A program made the translations under genes and the position numbers. Under the pieces are notes generated by a model. The model was not told where the DNA came from. It ran no database searches and saw only the letters and a program-made list of their open reading frames with translations. A stretch of 64,000 bases of DNA from Hyphomicrobiales bacterium. GTDB taxonomy: Bacteria > Pseudomonadota > Alphaproteobacteria > Rhizobiales > Rhizobiaceae. Below, piece by piece: positions 35,749 to 45,014 of this stretch. The stretch covers positions 1-64,000 of the forward strand of contig UBNQ01000024.1 of the NCBI GenBank assembly GCA_900466875.1, in the 5' to 3' direction. Position 1 is the stretch's first letter, and each line of letters opens with the position of its first letter.

Positions 35749-36312
35749 TTATGCCCGCTGCGGCAGGAGCGGATACCCGACCATCACAGCCCGGCCGGCA
35801 AGGGCTGCGATCAGCGCCTTCAGCACGTCGCCCGGAATGAAGGCGAGCGAACCCATGAAGGCCTTGGAGAAACCGAGGCCTGTGACCAGCGCCAGATAGC
35901 TGATGCCGCAGACATAAAGAACGATCACGCCACCAAAAAGCGCCGCAACGAAGAAATTGACGGTCTGCACGAAGCCGGCCTGGTTGTGGCTGATGAGAAG
36001 CTGCGACAGGTAGCCGGTTGTGAACGCCGCCAGAACCCAGCCGATCAGATAGCCGGTTGTCGGCGCCATGAAAACGGCAAGGCCGCCTCGGCCGCCGGAA
36101 AGAACCGGAAGCCCGATCGCCGCAAGCACGAGCACGAGCAGGACCGCAATCGTGCCGCGCTTGGCGCCGAGCACGACGCCGGCAAGCATGACGCCGAGCG
36201 ATTGCGCGGTGATCGGAACCGGAATGAAACCGAGCATGATCGGGGGAACCAGACCGAGAGCAACGATGATGGCAGCGAAGAGCGCTGAAAGAACGAGGTC
36301 GCGGGTTGCCAT
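35749..36312 (-). CDS. bioY: Biotin transporter substrate-binding component BioY
   Basis: BioY is the membrane S-component that binds biotin. The 187-residue protein has six hydrophobic segments and the family blocks FIPVPITAQSLGVMLAG, GLPVLSGGRGGLAVFMAPTTG and SLAFIPGDVLKA. It is the last gene of the bioM-bioN-bioY operon, 30 bases after bioN. In rhizobia this cluster mediates biotin uptake, as expected for organisms that often depend on external biotin. Confidence 0.96.
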   Translation of the reverse strand: MATRDLVLSALFAAIIVALGLVPPIMLGFIPVPITAQSLGVMLAGVVLGAKRGTIAVLLVLVLAAIGLPVLSGGRGGLAVFMAPTTGYLIGWVLAAFTTGYLSQLLISHNQAGFVQTVNFFVAALFGGVIVLYVCGISYLALVTGLGFSKAFMGSLAFIPGDVLKALIAALAGRAVMVGYPLLPQRA

Positions 36313-36342
36313 GGTTTCGATTTCCTTACGGCTGACGATCCG

Positions 36343-36948
36343 TCACTTCTGACTGCGGATACCGCGGGCGTCAATGGCTGCGGCGATCTCGTCGGCGCTT
36401 CGCAGCGTCGAAATCATCAGTGGAACGATGATGGAAAGCGGGCGAGGCTTCAACCCGCGAGCGTAATGCGCATCACGGATCACCTCGTAACGGCTGAGGA
36501 TTTCCGGCACGAAACGGATGACCAGGCCGATCGAAAGGCCGACATCCTGCGCTTTCAGAACATCCAGCCGCTCCAGCGGCATGGCAGCCCTAGTGATCAC
36601 GTTGATAAAATCACCAGTCGTGGTCGTCGCGGTGACGAGGCTGGCAAACAGCGCCAGGGCAGCCAGCCGGAAAAATGCGGTGAGGCCTTCGGTGGTGCCG
36701 CTGAAAACTGCCGTGAACAGCGCAACGACGACAACGATCAGCGCAAATGGGCGCATCCGGTGCCAGATTTCCGCTGCACTGATTCGCAGCAATGCATGTC
36801 CGACGAGACCGGCGAGCGCTGCCACAGCGAGCAATGCGGGAATATCGATCGTGAACAGGGCCAGGCTGATGGCGGCCAGTATTGACAGTTTCACACCCGC
36901 CGGCAGCCGGTGAAGAACACTGTCGCCCTCGATATGCAGCGAGCGCAT
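36343..36948 (-). CDS. bioN: Biotin ECF transporter transmembrane component BioN
   Basis: This 201-residue T-component of an energy-coupling factor transporter has several membrane segments and the two Ala-Arg-Gly motifs that couple it to the ATPase (HYARGLKPR and IDARGIRSQ near the C-terminus). Its ATG shares one base with the bioM stop (TGATG), so the two are translationally coupled. It links BioM to the biotin-binding BioY. Confidence 0.94.
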   Translation of the reverse strand: MRSLHIEGDSVLHRLPAGVKLSILAAISLALFTIDIPALLAVAALAGLVGHALLRISAAEIWHRMRPFALIVVVVALFTAVFSGTTEGLTAFFRLAALALFASLVTATTTTGDFINVITRAAMPLERLDVLKAQDVGLSIGLVIRFVPEILSRYEVIRDAHYARGLKPRPLSIIVPLMISTLRSADEIAAAIDARGIRSQK

Positions 36949-37634
36949 CAGGCCGGGACTCCGTGCATCGCCCGATATTCGCCGATCACGCGAGCCGGTT
37001 CGCCATCGGCTGCAATTCGCCCGTCCCGAACCAGCAGGACCCGTTCCATACCTTCCACGAGATCGAGATCATGGCTGATGACGATAACGTCTTCAGGCAA
37101 CGTCCGGATCGTCTCTTCCACGAGGTTGCGGTTCTTGATGTCGAGTTGGTTGGTCGGCTCGTCCATCACCAGGATCTTCGGCTCGGTGACGAGCACGGAA
37201 GCGAGCGCCGCAAGCTGCAACTCCCCACCGGAAAGTTCATGCGCCCGCCGGTCGCCGAGATGGCGGATGCCGAAACGATCCAGCACGGCATCGACTGCGG
37301 CCGTCACGTTTGTCTTGGAAAGTTTCCTCGATTTGAGACCCAGCGCGATATCCTCGCGCAGCAGCGGCAGGATGATCTGGTTCTGCGGGTTCTGAAAGAT
37401 AAAGCCGCTCTGCCCGCGGGCCTCGTCCTCCTGGGCAACCGTATCGAAGCCGTTGACCGTGACCCGGCCAGAGGATGGCTTGATCAGCCCGTTGATCATC
37501 CGGGCGAGCGTGGTCTTACCCGAGCCGTTCAGCCCGATAATGCCGATCCGCCGTTCGCTGAGCCTCAGGTCGAGCGGATGGATGACCGTGCGGCCTTCAA
37601 AGCGAATCTCGACCTTTTCAAAATGGATATCCAA
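36948..37634 (-). CDS. bioM: Biotin ECF transporter ATP-binding protein BioM
   Basis: This 228-residue ABC ATPase has Walker A GLNGSGKTT, the Q-loop FQNPQNQ, the signature LSGGELQLA, Walker B ILVMDEPTNQLD and the switch His in ISHDL. It powers biotin uptake with BioN and BioY. It is the first gene of the operon. A partial match to the BioR operator consensus upstream was judged too weak to call. Confidence 0.96.
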   Translation of the reverse strand: MDIHFEKVEIRFEGRTVIHPLDLRLSERRIGIIGLNGSGKTTLARMINGLIKPSSGRVTVNGFDTVAQEDEARGQSGFIFQNPQNQIILPLLREDIALGLKSRKLSKTNVTAAVDAVLDRFGIRHLGDRRAHELSGGELQLAALASVLVTEPKILVMDEPTNQLDIKNRNLVEETIRTLPEDVIVISHDLDLVEGMERVLLVRDGRIAADGEPARVIGEYRAMHGVPA

Positions 37635-37744
37635 ACCAGATCCTCAAAATGTCCCAGCGTCTATAAACCCGCATCATCAACAAAGGAATTCAGAACAAAA
37701 AAAGAACATTGAAAAGGGTAACGAGGCGACCTAATCTCGCACCT

Positions 37745-38941
37745 ATGGCTATCTTGATTCCGAACGAGCAGGCGCGAAGAATCTTCCTTGAGCGGCAACA
37801 GCTGTCCGCTCCGCCCGGCCGCGCGCTGCCCAAGGCAGATCTTCTACAGCTCATCGACGATCTCGGTTTCGTCCAGGTGGACAGTATCGCAACGGTGGAA
37901 CGCGCCCATCACATGATCCTGTTTTCCCGCAACCAGACCTACAGGCGGGAGCATCTAACGGCACTTCTGGAAAAGGACGGCGAGCTTTTCGAACACTGGA
38001 CGCATGACGCCTCGATCATCCCGGCAAAGCTCTTCCGCTACTGGAAACACCGCTTCCGCCGCCGCGCGCCGATCCTCGCCGAGCGCTGGCGGAAATGGCA
38101 GGGCGAAGGCTTCGATTCCGCATTCGAGGAAACGCTCCGTTACATCACCGAAAACGGCGCGATCATGTCACGCGATATGAAGGTGGAGGACCACAAATCC
38201 GGCGGCTGGTGGAACTGGCATCCGAACAAGAGCGCGCTCGAATATCACTGGCACACCGGGAAGCTATCGATCGCCGGCCGGGTGAATTTCCAGAAGATCT
38301 ACAATCTCACCGAACGCGTCATTGCCGCGCATCATCATGAGCCGGATGTGGAGCACGATGAGTTCGTCGACTGGGCCTGCCGCAGTGCCATGACCAAACT
38401 CGGTTTCGCCACATCGGGCGAACTCTCGGCATTTTGGGACATCGTCACGCCGGAAGAGGCGCGGGCATGGGTGGCAAGCCATCGCGACGAACTGACTGAG
38501 GTGGTTATCGAAGCGGCCGATGGCAGTCGTCCACGTGCCTCTTTCGCACTTCTCGGTTTTCCCGACCATCTCGGCGCAATCCCCGAACCGCCGGCTCGCA
38601 TCCGGGTTCTCAGTCCGTTCGACCCGCTGCTGCGCAACCGCGACCGTGCCGAACGGCTGTTCAACTTCTCCTACCGTATCGAGGTTTTCGTGCCGGAGCC
38701 GAAACGGCAATACGGCTATTACGTCTTTCCGCTTCTCGAAGGCGACCGCATGATCGGCCGCATCGACATGAAGGCTGACCGCAAGGCGGGCGTGCTGGAC
38801 GTCAAACGGCTGTGGCTTGAAAAGGGCGTGCGGGCGTCTGCGGGAAGGCTGGAAAAGCTGGATGCGGAGCTGCAGCGTGTCGCAAAGTTCGCGGGGGTGG
38901 AGCGGGTGGTCTATCAACAGGGATGGCGAGAGACCTTGTAA
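37745..38941 (+). CDS. Winged-helix DNA glycosylase of the YcaQ/AlkX family
   Basis: This 398-residue HTH_42 protein belongs to the family of E. coli YcaQ (AlkX), which unhooks interstrand crosslinks from DNA. The catalytic Q-x-D motif is present as Gln44-Val-Asp46 in FVQVDSIATVERAHH. Further family blocks are LFEHWTHDASIIP, HWHTGKLSIAGR and LSPFDPLLRNRDRAERLF. ATG 37745 fits the family start; the upstream ribosome site is poor. It is divergent from bioM and converges on the coiled-coil gene with 10 bases between stops. Confidence 0.9.
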   Translation: MAILIPNEQARRIFLERQQLSAPPGRALPKADLLQLIDDLGFVQVDSIATVERAHHMILFSRNQTYRREHLTALLEKDGELFEHWTHDASIIPAKLFRYWKHRFRRRAPILAERWRKWQGEGFDSAFEETLRYITENGAIMSRDMKVEDHKSGGWWNWHPNKSALEYHWHTGKLSIAGRVNFQKIYNLTERVIAAHHHEPDVEHDEFVDWACRSAMTKLGFATSGELSAFWDIVTPEEARAWVASHRDELTEVVIEAADGSRPRASFALLGFPDHLGAIPEPPARIRVLSPFDPLLRNRDRAERLFNFSYRIEVFVPEPKRQYGYYVFPLLEGDRMIGRIDMKADRKAGVLDVKRLWLEKGVRASAGRLEKLDAELQRVAKFAGVERVVYQQGWRETL

Positions 38942-38949
38942 ACGATCGA

Positions 38950-38972
38950 CGTCAGTTGCGCCGCAACTGACG
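38950..38972. terminator. Perfect inverted repeat at the 3' ends of two convergent genes
   Basis: CGTCAGTTGCG and its exact complement flank one C. The repeat covers the stop and last codons of the coiled-coil gene and begins 9 bases after the AlkX stop. It could end both transcripts. There is no T-run on either side. Confidence 0.5.
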
Positions 38973-39440
38973 AACCTCGCGCTCAAGCTCACTTAGTCTT
39001 TCATCGAGCTGCTCAAGGGCAAGCTTGTTGTTGTGGCTGTCCTGTATTGCGTTGAGGATCGTATTGTGCTGAAGCACCATTTCCGAAGCAAGGTTACGGA
39101 TCGCAGTTTCGTTCCTCAGCCCTGTGCTTTCTATCTCGTCGAGCCGGAGGAAGATTGCGTCCAAACGTGTTGAGATATCCGCTTTGAATTCCGCCAATTC
39201 CGACTTGATCTGCATCTGCCCGGTTCGCAAGGTGATCATGTCCTGACGCAGGTCGTGGAAGTGTCGCCCGATCTTATTGAACTCGGCATCATGGCGACCT
39301 AACGCCTCTGTGAAATGACCGACGTGATTTATCATCGGACGCATCAAATCCATCAGCGCCGATATCTGGTTCATCGTCTGGCGATAGGCATTGTCATGAT
39401 CGGGCATTGCAGAGATCTCGACGTCACTTAGCCCAAACAT
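38952..39440 (-). CDS. Hypothetical coiled-coil protein
   Basis: This 162-residue protein is not recognised. Heptad-like patterns run through most of it (AEFKADISTRLDAIFLRLDEIE and LALEQLDERLSELEREVRQL), so it should form a long coiled coil; there is no membrane segment or signal peptide. It lies 48 bases downstream of glgB on the same strand and may be transcribed with the glucan operon, though a functional link is not shown. The start is uncertain: ATG 39440 (MFGLSDVE) was taken, ATG 39407 is possible. Confidence 0.7.
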   Translation of the reverse strand: MFGLSDVEISAMPDHDNAYRQTMNQISALMDLMRPMINHVGHFTEALGRHDAEFNKIGRHFHDLRQDMITLRTGQMQIKSELAEFKADISTRLDAIFLRLDEIESTGLRNETAIRNLASEMVLQHNTILNAIQDSHNNKLALEQLDERLSELEREVRQLRRN

Positions 39441-39487
39441 AATCGTCTCTGATGGCCACTGCAATCCGGGCAAAGCCGGGGGTAAAA

Positions 39488-41695
39488 TTACCCCCGCCAC
39501 CTCAGAAACACCGTCGACAGCGCCGGAAGGTCCAGCGCCACCGAGAACAGCTTGCCGTGTTCCGGCGAACGCTGCGCCCAGGCGTCCATCTGGCCGAAAT
39601 TCGTGCCGCCGTAAGTAGCGGCATCGGTGTTAAGCACCACTTCCCAGCGCCCTTCATCCGGCACGCCGACACGGTAGCCGTATCGCGGCACCGGCGTCAT
39701 GTTCGACATGACCAGCATGTGCGACGACCGATCCTCGGATGTCCGCAGCATGCCGTAGACCGAATTTTCCGCATCGTCGGCCACAGCCCATCGGAAACCT
39801 TCAGCGTGGAGGTCGCTGAACTGCAGGGCCGGTTCCTTGGCATAAATCTGGTTGAGGTCGCGGATCAGGAACTGGATGCCTGCATGTTCCGGACGGTCGA
39901 GCAAATCCCAGACAACAGAACCGTCATGGTTCCATTCGCTCTCCTGACCGATCTCGCAGCCCATGAACAGCAGCTTCTTGCCCGGATGCCCCCACATGAA
40001 GCCGTAATAGGCCCGCAGGTTGGCAAGCTTCTGCCATGCATCGCCCGGCATCTTGCCGAGCAGCGAGCCCTTGCCATGCACCACTTCGTCATGGCTGATC
40101 GGCAGCATGAAACGTTCCGAATAGGCATAGATCATCCCGAAGGTCATGCTGCCATGTTCGTATTTGCGGTAGACCGGATCGTCCGAGACGTAATGCAGCG
40201 TGTCATGCATCCAGCCCATGTTCCATTTGAAATCGAAACCGAGCCCGTCATTTTCGACACTATTGGTCACGCCCGGCCAGGCGGTCGATTCCTCCGCCAC
40301 GGTAAAGGCATGCGGGCAGCGGTCATGGATGATGCTGTTGAGATGTTTGAAGAACTCGACGGATTCGAGGTTTTCCCGCCCGCCATACTGGTTGGGGATC
40401 CATTCCCCCTCGTTGCGGCTGTAATCGCGGTAAAGCATCGAGGCCACAGCGTCGACGCGCAGCGCATCGACATGGAAATGTTCCAGCCATTCGAGCGCGG
40501 ACGCGATCAGGAAGCCTTTCACCTCGTTGCGGCCGAGATTGTAGATCAGCGTGTTCCAGTCCTTGTGGAACCCCTCGCGCGGATCGGCATGCTCGTAAAG
40601 CGCCGTGCCATCGAAACGCGCCAGACCCCAGACATCGGTCGGGAAATGCGCCGGCACCCAGTCGAGAATGACGCCAATGCCTTCCTGATGGCAGCGGTCG
40701 ATGAAATAGGCAAAATCTTCCGGCGTGCCGTGCCGCCCGGTCGGCGCAAACAGGCCGAGCGGCTGGTAACCCCAGGAGCCGCCGAACGGATGCTCCATGA
40801 TCGGCAACATCTCGATATGGGTAAAACCGAGATTTTTCACATAGGGCACCAGCCGCTGGCTGAGTTCCACCCAGTCGAGCGAGCGATTGCCTTCCTCGGC
40901 GATCCTGACCCAAGAGCCGAGATGCACTTCATAAACGGACATCGCGCCTTCGCGCGTCCGGTCTTTCGCCTGCGACGCCAGCCAGTCCGCATCGTTCCAG
41001 CGAAACGGTTTTGACGAGGCGATGATCGATGCCGTGGAGGGCGAAGCCTCTGAAGACCGTGCCACAGGGTCGGCGCGCTGCGGCAGAAGAGTGCCATGCG
41101 CGTCTAGCAGCTCGAACTTGTAGCGCTCGCCATGCGTCAGGCGGGGAATGAACAGTTCCCAGATCCCGGCTTGTGCGCGAAGCCGCATCGGGTTGCGCCG
41201 CCCGTCCCAGGCGTTGAAATCACCGACGACAGAGACCCGTTGGGCATTCGGCGCCCAGACGGAAAAGCGTACGCCTTCCACGCCTTCGATCTCCATCGGG
41301 ATCGCCCCGAGCGTCCGGCCGAGTTCATAATGGGTACCCTGGCTGATCAGATGCAGGTCGAGTTCGCCCAGCAGCGGCGGATAGGAATAGGGGTCTTCGG
41401 TTTCCTGCACCGCATCCGGCCATTCGATGCGGAGTTTGTAAGCAGCCGGGCTGCCGACCAGACCGGCAAAGATGCCGGCTTCGTGGATCGGCTCCAGCTC
41501 CGCCATCACCTTTCCCGTTTCGCTTTCGATCACGGCGACGGATAATGCGCCCGGCAACAGAACGCGCACGACGGTGAGATCACCATATTGGTGCCGACCG
41601 AGGATCGAGAACGGGTCGCCGTGGCGCCCGTCGACAAGGGCCTGCAAACCCTCCTGCACCATGCCGGTCATCAGGTCTGCGCGCTCGTATCTCAT
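39488..41695 (-). CDS. glgB: 1,4-alpha-glucan branching enzyme
   Basis: GlgB cuts linear alpha-1,4-glucan and rejoins the piece through an alpha-1,6 bond. The 735-residue protein has an N-terminal domain ahead of a CBM48 domain (RFSVWAPNAQRVSVVGDFNAWDG) and the GH13 barrel. Active-site motifs are VPAHFPTD, ALRVDAVASML (nucleophile Asp), VAEESTAWPGV (acid/base Glu) and LPISHDEVVHGK. Its ATG overlaps the treS stop (ATGA, 41692-41695), making it the last enzyme of the glgE-treS-glgB operon, where it branches the chains made by GlgE. Confidence 0.97.
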   Translation of the reverse strand: MRYERADLMTGMVQEGLQALVDGRHGDPFSILGRHQYGDLTVVRVLLPGALSVAVIESETGKVMAELEPIHEAGIFAGLVGSPAAYKLRIEWPDAVQETEDPYSYPPLLGELDLHLISQGTHYELGRTLGAIPMEIEGVEGVRFSVWAPNAQRVSVVGDFNAWDGRRNPMRLRAQAGIWELFIPRLTHGERYKFELLDAHGTLLPQRADPVARSSEASPSTASIIASSKPFRWNDADWLASQAKDRTREGAMSVYEVHLGSWVRIAEEGNRSLDWVELSQRLVPYVKNLGFTHIEMLPIMEHPFGGSWGYQPLGLFAPTGRHGTPEDFAYFIDRCHQEGIGVILDWVPAHFPTDVWGLARFDGTALYEHADPREGFHKDWNTLIYNLGRNEVKGFLIASALEWLEHFHVDALRVDAVASMLYRDYSRNEGEWIPNQYGGRENLESVEFFKHLNSIIHDRCPHAFTVAEESTAWPGVTNSVENDGLGFDFKWNMGWMHDTLHYVSDDPVYRKYEHGSMTFGMIYAYSERFMLPISHDEVVHGKGSLLGKMPGDAWQKLANLRAYYGFMWGHPGKKLLFMGCEIGQESEWNHDGSVVWDLLDRPEHAGIQFLIRDLNQIYAKEPALQFSDLHAEGFRWAVADDAENSVYGMLRTSEDRSSHMLVMSNMTPVPRYGYRVGVPDEGRWEVVLNTDAATYGGTNFGQMDAWAQRSPEHGKLFSVALDLPALSTVFLRWRG

Positions 41696-44600
41696 CGGTC
41701 GTTCTCCAGAAGTCGGGATGCGATCGCCGAGAATCCGGCGAGCGGTAGAGGAAGCCAGTGCGGACGGCTGCGAACCTCGTAGGCCACTTCATAGGCGGCT
41801 TTTTCCAGAAGGAAGAGGTCGAGCACCTTTTCGCGCGCCGTATTCGAATGCATCAGTGCATCGGACTTTTCGACGGCGGTGAAATAGGCCTGCAGGAAGG
41901 CGGGTTCGGCCAGTTCGATGAAGCGTGTGATCAGCTCGCGGTGGCGGATATCGTCCACCTCGCTCACCACCTCGCGGTCCATGTCGGCAGCGGCCGCCAG
42001 ATAGCTCAGCGAACGCAGCAGCCCGGCGACATCGCGCAACGGGTTGGTCTTCGCCCGGCGCTCGGCCAACGCCCGCGTCGGCTCACCTTCGAAGTCGATG
42101 ATATAGGCATCGCTTTCCGCCACCAAAATCTGGCCGAGATGGAAGTCGCCGTGATGGCGGGTCATCAGCGTGCCCTTGGTATGTTCGGTCAACCGGGCCG
42201 CAAGATCGATCAGTTCGTCGCGCCGCTCGACCAGCGATTTGGCTGTCGTGGCAAGTTCGCCCTCCAGCCCGCCGACCGCGCTTTCCAGAACCGTCAAACT
42301 CTGGCCGATCTGGGTCGTGACGGACTCGCGCCATGCGGCTACGTCCTTCTCCTTGGCCCATTCCGGCTTGAAGGCCTCGTCGTCGCTCTCCTCGGCCAGC
42401 GTCACATGCAGTTCGCCGAGACGTTGCCCGATTCTGGCGCTGAAGGCGACCAGCGGCTTGAAATGATCGTCGGCCGCATCGCCGTCCGAGCCGGTAACGA
42501 CAATATCGTCGATCGACCGGCGCAGGTTGCCGAGCATCCAGTTCCAGGCGTCGCCCTGATTGCGGATCGCCTTCTGCACGATGATCAGCGTATGGCTTGT
42601 GCCGTCCGGCCCCGTGCGCGTCACTTCGCCCAGCAACTGCGCCGTGTTCCGGTAGCCGACCTTTGTCAGGTGCCGGGTCATCTCCACTTCCGGGTGGGTG
42701 CCGGGGAAAATGTGCCGGATCAGCTTCACCATCGCCAGATCGCCGACAATCAGCGAGCTGTTCGACTGTTCGGCTGAAAGCCAATGTACCGGCAGATCGT
42801 CTGTAATGGTGAGTGTGTCGAGTTGATCGGTGCCGATGAAGTCCAGTGCTCCGGTGCGACCGGTGATCGACGCTCGCTCCGAAAGTCCGCGCAGGATTGC
42901 CCGCGCAAAACTCTCATGGGCAAAACCGTCGGTGAGGAACCCGACACGCCGTCCCTGCCGCAACCGTGCCAGAGCGAGCTGCTGGGCGAGTGCGGTCGGA
43001 AAACTGTCGTCCCAGGAAACGGCGAGCGGCAGGAGATAGCTGTCAGTGCGCCCGCCGATATCGGCTTCCAGTTCGCCGAGCAGGATATTGTTGGCGAAAG
43101 GTAGTGGGGTAGCGGAAACCAGCGACGCGCTGTTGAGCATCTGCCCCTTGGAGCCGAACCACCGCCGCATGGTGAGATAACCCGGCAGCACGTCGTTGGA
43201 CATGGTGGCTGCCAATTTCGGCTGGTCGATCAGCTCCTGCAGATCACGGCGCACCACCATGGTCACCATGTCCTGCACCTGTTCCGGCGGCGCCTTGCGC
43301 CAGCTCGGGCCATCGGAATCCGAGGCAAGCTGGAACCAGAAGAAACCGTAGGGCGGGAGCGTCAGAAGATAGGTCAGCTGGCCGATCGGCGGAAAAGGCG
43401 ACATGCCGGTCAGCTCGATTGGGACCGACCCCTCGAACTGCGCCAGATCCAGCTCCACTGCCTGCGGCAGGCGAGAGAGATTGGCCACGCAGAGGATTGT
43501 CTCGCCGTCGTATTCGCGCAAATAAGCCATGATCTTGCGGTTGCCGGGCGTCAGGAATTTGAGTGAGCCGCGCCCGAAGGCGGGGTGGCGGTTGCGCAGC
43601 GCCAGCATCCGGCGTGTCCAGTTGAGAAGTGAATGGGCATCCGCGCCCTGCGCCTCCACATTGACCGCCTCATAGCCATAGAGCGGGTCCATGACCGGCG
43701 GAAGCACCAGCCGGGCAGGATCGCCCTTGGAGAAACCGCCATTGCGGTCAGGTGACCACTGCATCGGTGTACGCACGCCATCCCGGTCTCCGAGATAGAT
43801 ATTGTCGCCCATACCGATCTCGTCGCCGTAATACAGCACAGGCGTTCCAGGCATCGATAAAAGCAGCGCATTCATCAGCTCGATGCGCCGCCGGTCGCGC
43901 TCCATCAGTGGGGCCAGACGGCGGCGGATGCCGAGATTGATCCGGGCGCGGCGGTCTGCAGCATAGGTGTTCCACAGATAGTCGCGCTCTTCGTCGGTCA
44001 CCATTTCCAGCGTCAGCTCGTCATGGTTTCGAAGGAAGATAGCCCACTGGCAGTTTTCCGGAATTTCCGGCGTCTGTCGCATGATGTCGGTGATCGGAAA
44101 ACGATCTTCCTTGGCAATCGCCATATACATGCGCGGCATCAGCGGGAAATGGAACGCCATGTTGCATTCGTCGCCATCGCCAAAATATTCCCGCGTATCT
44201 TCCGGCCACTGATTGGCTTCGGCCAGCAGCATCTTTCCGGGATGGCTTTCATCAAGCGCCGCACGTATTTGCTTCAAAATGTCATGTGTTTCGGACAGGT
44301 TCTCATTGTTCGTGCCTTCGCGTTCGATCAGGTAGGGAATGGCGTCGAGCCGGAACCCGTCAATGCCGGTATCCGCCCAAAAACGCATCACCTTCAGCAG
44401 CTCTTCCAGCACCTGCGGATTGTCGAAGTTGAGATCCGGCTGATGGGAATAGAAACGGTGCCAGTAATAGGCGCCGGCGACCGGGTCCCATGTCCAGTTC
44501 GATTTTTCCGTATCGATGAAGATGATCCGGGTTTCGGGGAATTTCTGGTCGGTATCCGACCACACATAGAAATCCCGCTCTGGAGATCCCGCAGGCGCAT

Positions 44601-45000
44601 TCCGCGCCCGCTGGAACCACGGATGCTGGTCGGATGTGTGGTTGATGACGAGTTCGATGATGACCCTTATGCCGCGCTCGTGGGCCGCATCCACGAAGGC
44701 ACGAAAATCCTCCATCGTGCCATAGTCGGGGCTGACATTGCCGTAGTCCGCAATATCGTATCCATCGTCACGCCGGGGAGAGGGGAAGAACGGCAGAAGC
44801 CAGATCGCATTGGCGCCGAGCGAAGCGATATGATCGAGCTTTTCGGTAAGCCCCTTGAAGTCGCCGATGCCGTCGCCGTTCGAATCGTGAAACGATTTCA
44901 CATGCAGCTGGTAGATTATTGCATCCTTGTACCACAGCGGGTCGTCCCCCTGCGGCTGCTGAGCCATCGCGTCTGTCTGGCTGTTCGTCATGAAATCCAC
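41692..45000 (-). CDS. treS: Trehalose synthase fused to maltokinase
   Basis: This 1102-residue fusion has an N-terminal GH13 trehalose synthase (about 1-570) that interconverts trehalose and maltose, and a C-terminal maltokinase (about 590-1102) that makes maltose-1-phosphate with ATP. TreS motifs are WYKDAIIYQLHVKSF, DGFRLDAIPYL (nucleophile Asp), LLAEANQWPED (Glu) and FLRNHDELTLEM. The kinase motif HHGDFHLGQIL and AYIIDFEGEP supply the catalytic Asp and metal-binding residues. GTG 45000 was taken as the start since GGGAGGA lies about seven bases before it; ATG 44991 is further from the ribosome site. The product feeds GlgE. Confidence 0.95.
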   Translation of the reverse strand: MDFMTNSQTDAMAQQPQGDDPLWYKDAIIYQLHVKSFHDSNGDGIGDFKGLTEKLDHIASLGANAIWLLPFFPSPRRDDGYDIADYGNVSPDYGTMEDFRAFVDAAHERGIRVIIELVINHTSDQHPWFQRARNAPAGSPERDFYVWSDTDQKFPETRIIFIDTEKSNWTWDPVAGAYYWHRFYSHQPDLNFDNPQVLEELLKVMRFWADTGIDGFRLDAIPYLIEREGTNNENLSETHDILKQIRAALDESHPGKMLLAEANQWPEDTREYFGDGDECNMAFHFPLMPRMYMAIAKEDRFPITDIMRQTPEIPENCQWAIFLRNHDELTLEMVTDEERDYLWNTYAADRRARINLGIRRRLAPLMERDRRRIELMNALLLSMPGTPVLYYGDEIGMGDNIYLGDRDGVRTPMQWSPDRNGGFSKGDPARLVLPPVMDPLYGYEAVNVEAQGADAHSLLNWTRRMLALRNRHPAFGRGSLKFLTPGNRKIMAYLREYDGETILCVANLSRLPQAVELDLAQFEGSVPIELTGMSPFPPIGQLTYLLTLPPYGFFWFQLASDSDGPSWRKAPPEQVQDMVTMVVRRDLQELIDQPKLAATMSNDVLPGYLTMRRWFGSKGQMLNSASLVSATPLPFANNILLGELEADIGGRTDSYLLPLAVSWDDSFPTALAQQLALARLRQGRRVGFLTDGFAHESFARAILRGLSERASITGRTGALDFIGTDQLDTLTITDDLPVHWLSAEQSNSSLIVGDLAMVKLIRHIFPGTHPEVEMTRHLTKVGYRNTAQLLGEVTRTGPDGTSHTLIIVQKAIRNQGDAWNWMLGNLRRSIDDIVVTGSDGDAADDHFKPLVAFSARIGQRLGELHVTLAEESDDEAFKPEWAKEKDVAAWRESVTTQIGQSLTVLESAVGGLEGELATTAKSLVERRDELIDLAARLTEHTKGTLMTRHHGDFHLGQILVAESDAYIIDFEGEPTRALAERRAKTNPLRDVAGLLRSLSYLAAAADMDREVVSEVDDIRHRELITRFIELAEPAFLQAYFTAVEKSDALMHSNTAREKVLDLFLLEKAAYEVAYEVRSRPHWLPLPLAGFSAIASRLLENDR

Positions 45001-45014
45001 GGCGCATTCCTCCC

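Noticed and set aside
37657..37666. Partial BioR operator (TTATAGACGC against the consensus TTATMKATAA) upstream of bioM
   Set aside because: Only seven of ten positions match and no second copy is present.
39452..41014. 520-residue forward frame opposite glgB
   Set aside because: It is the mirror frame of a clear GH13 enzyme gene and shows no family features.
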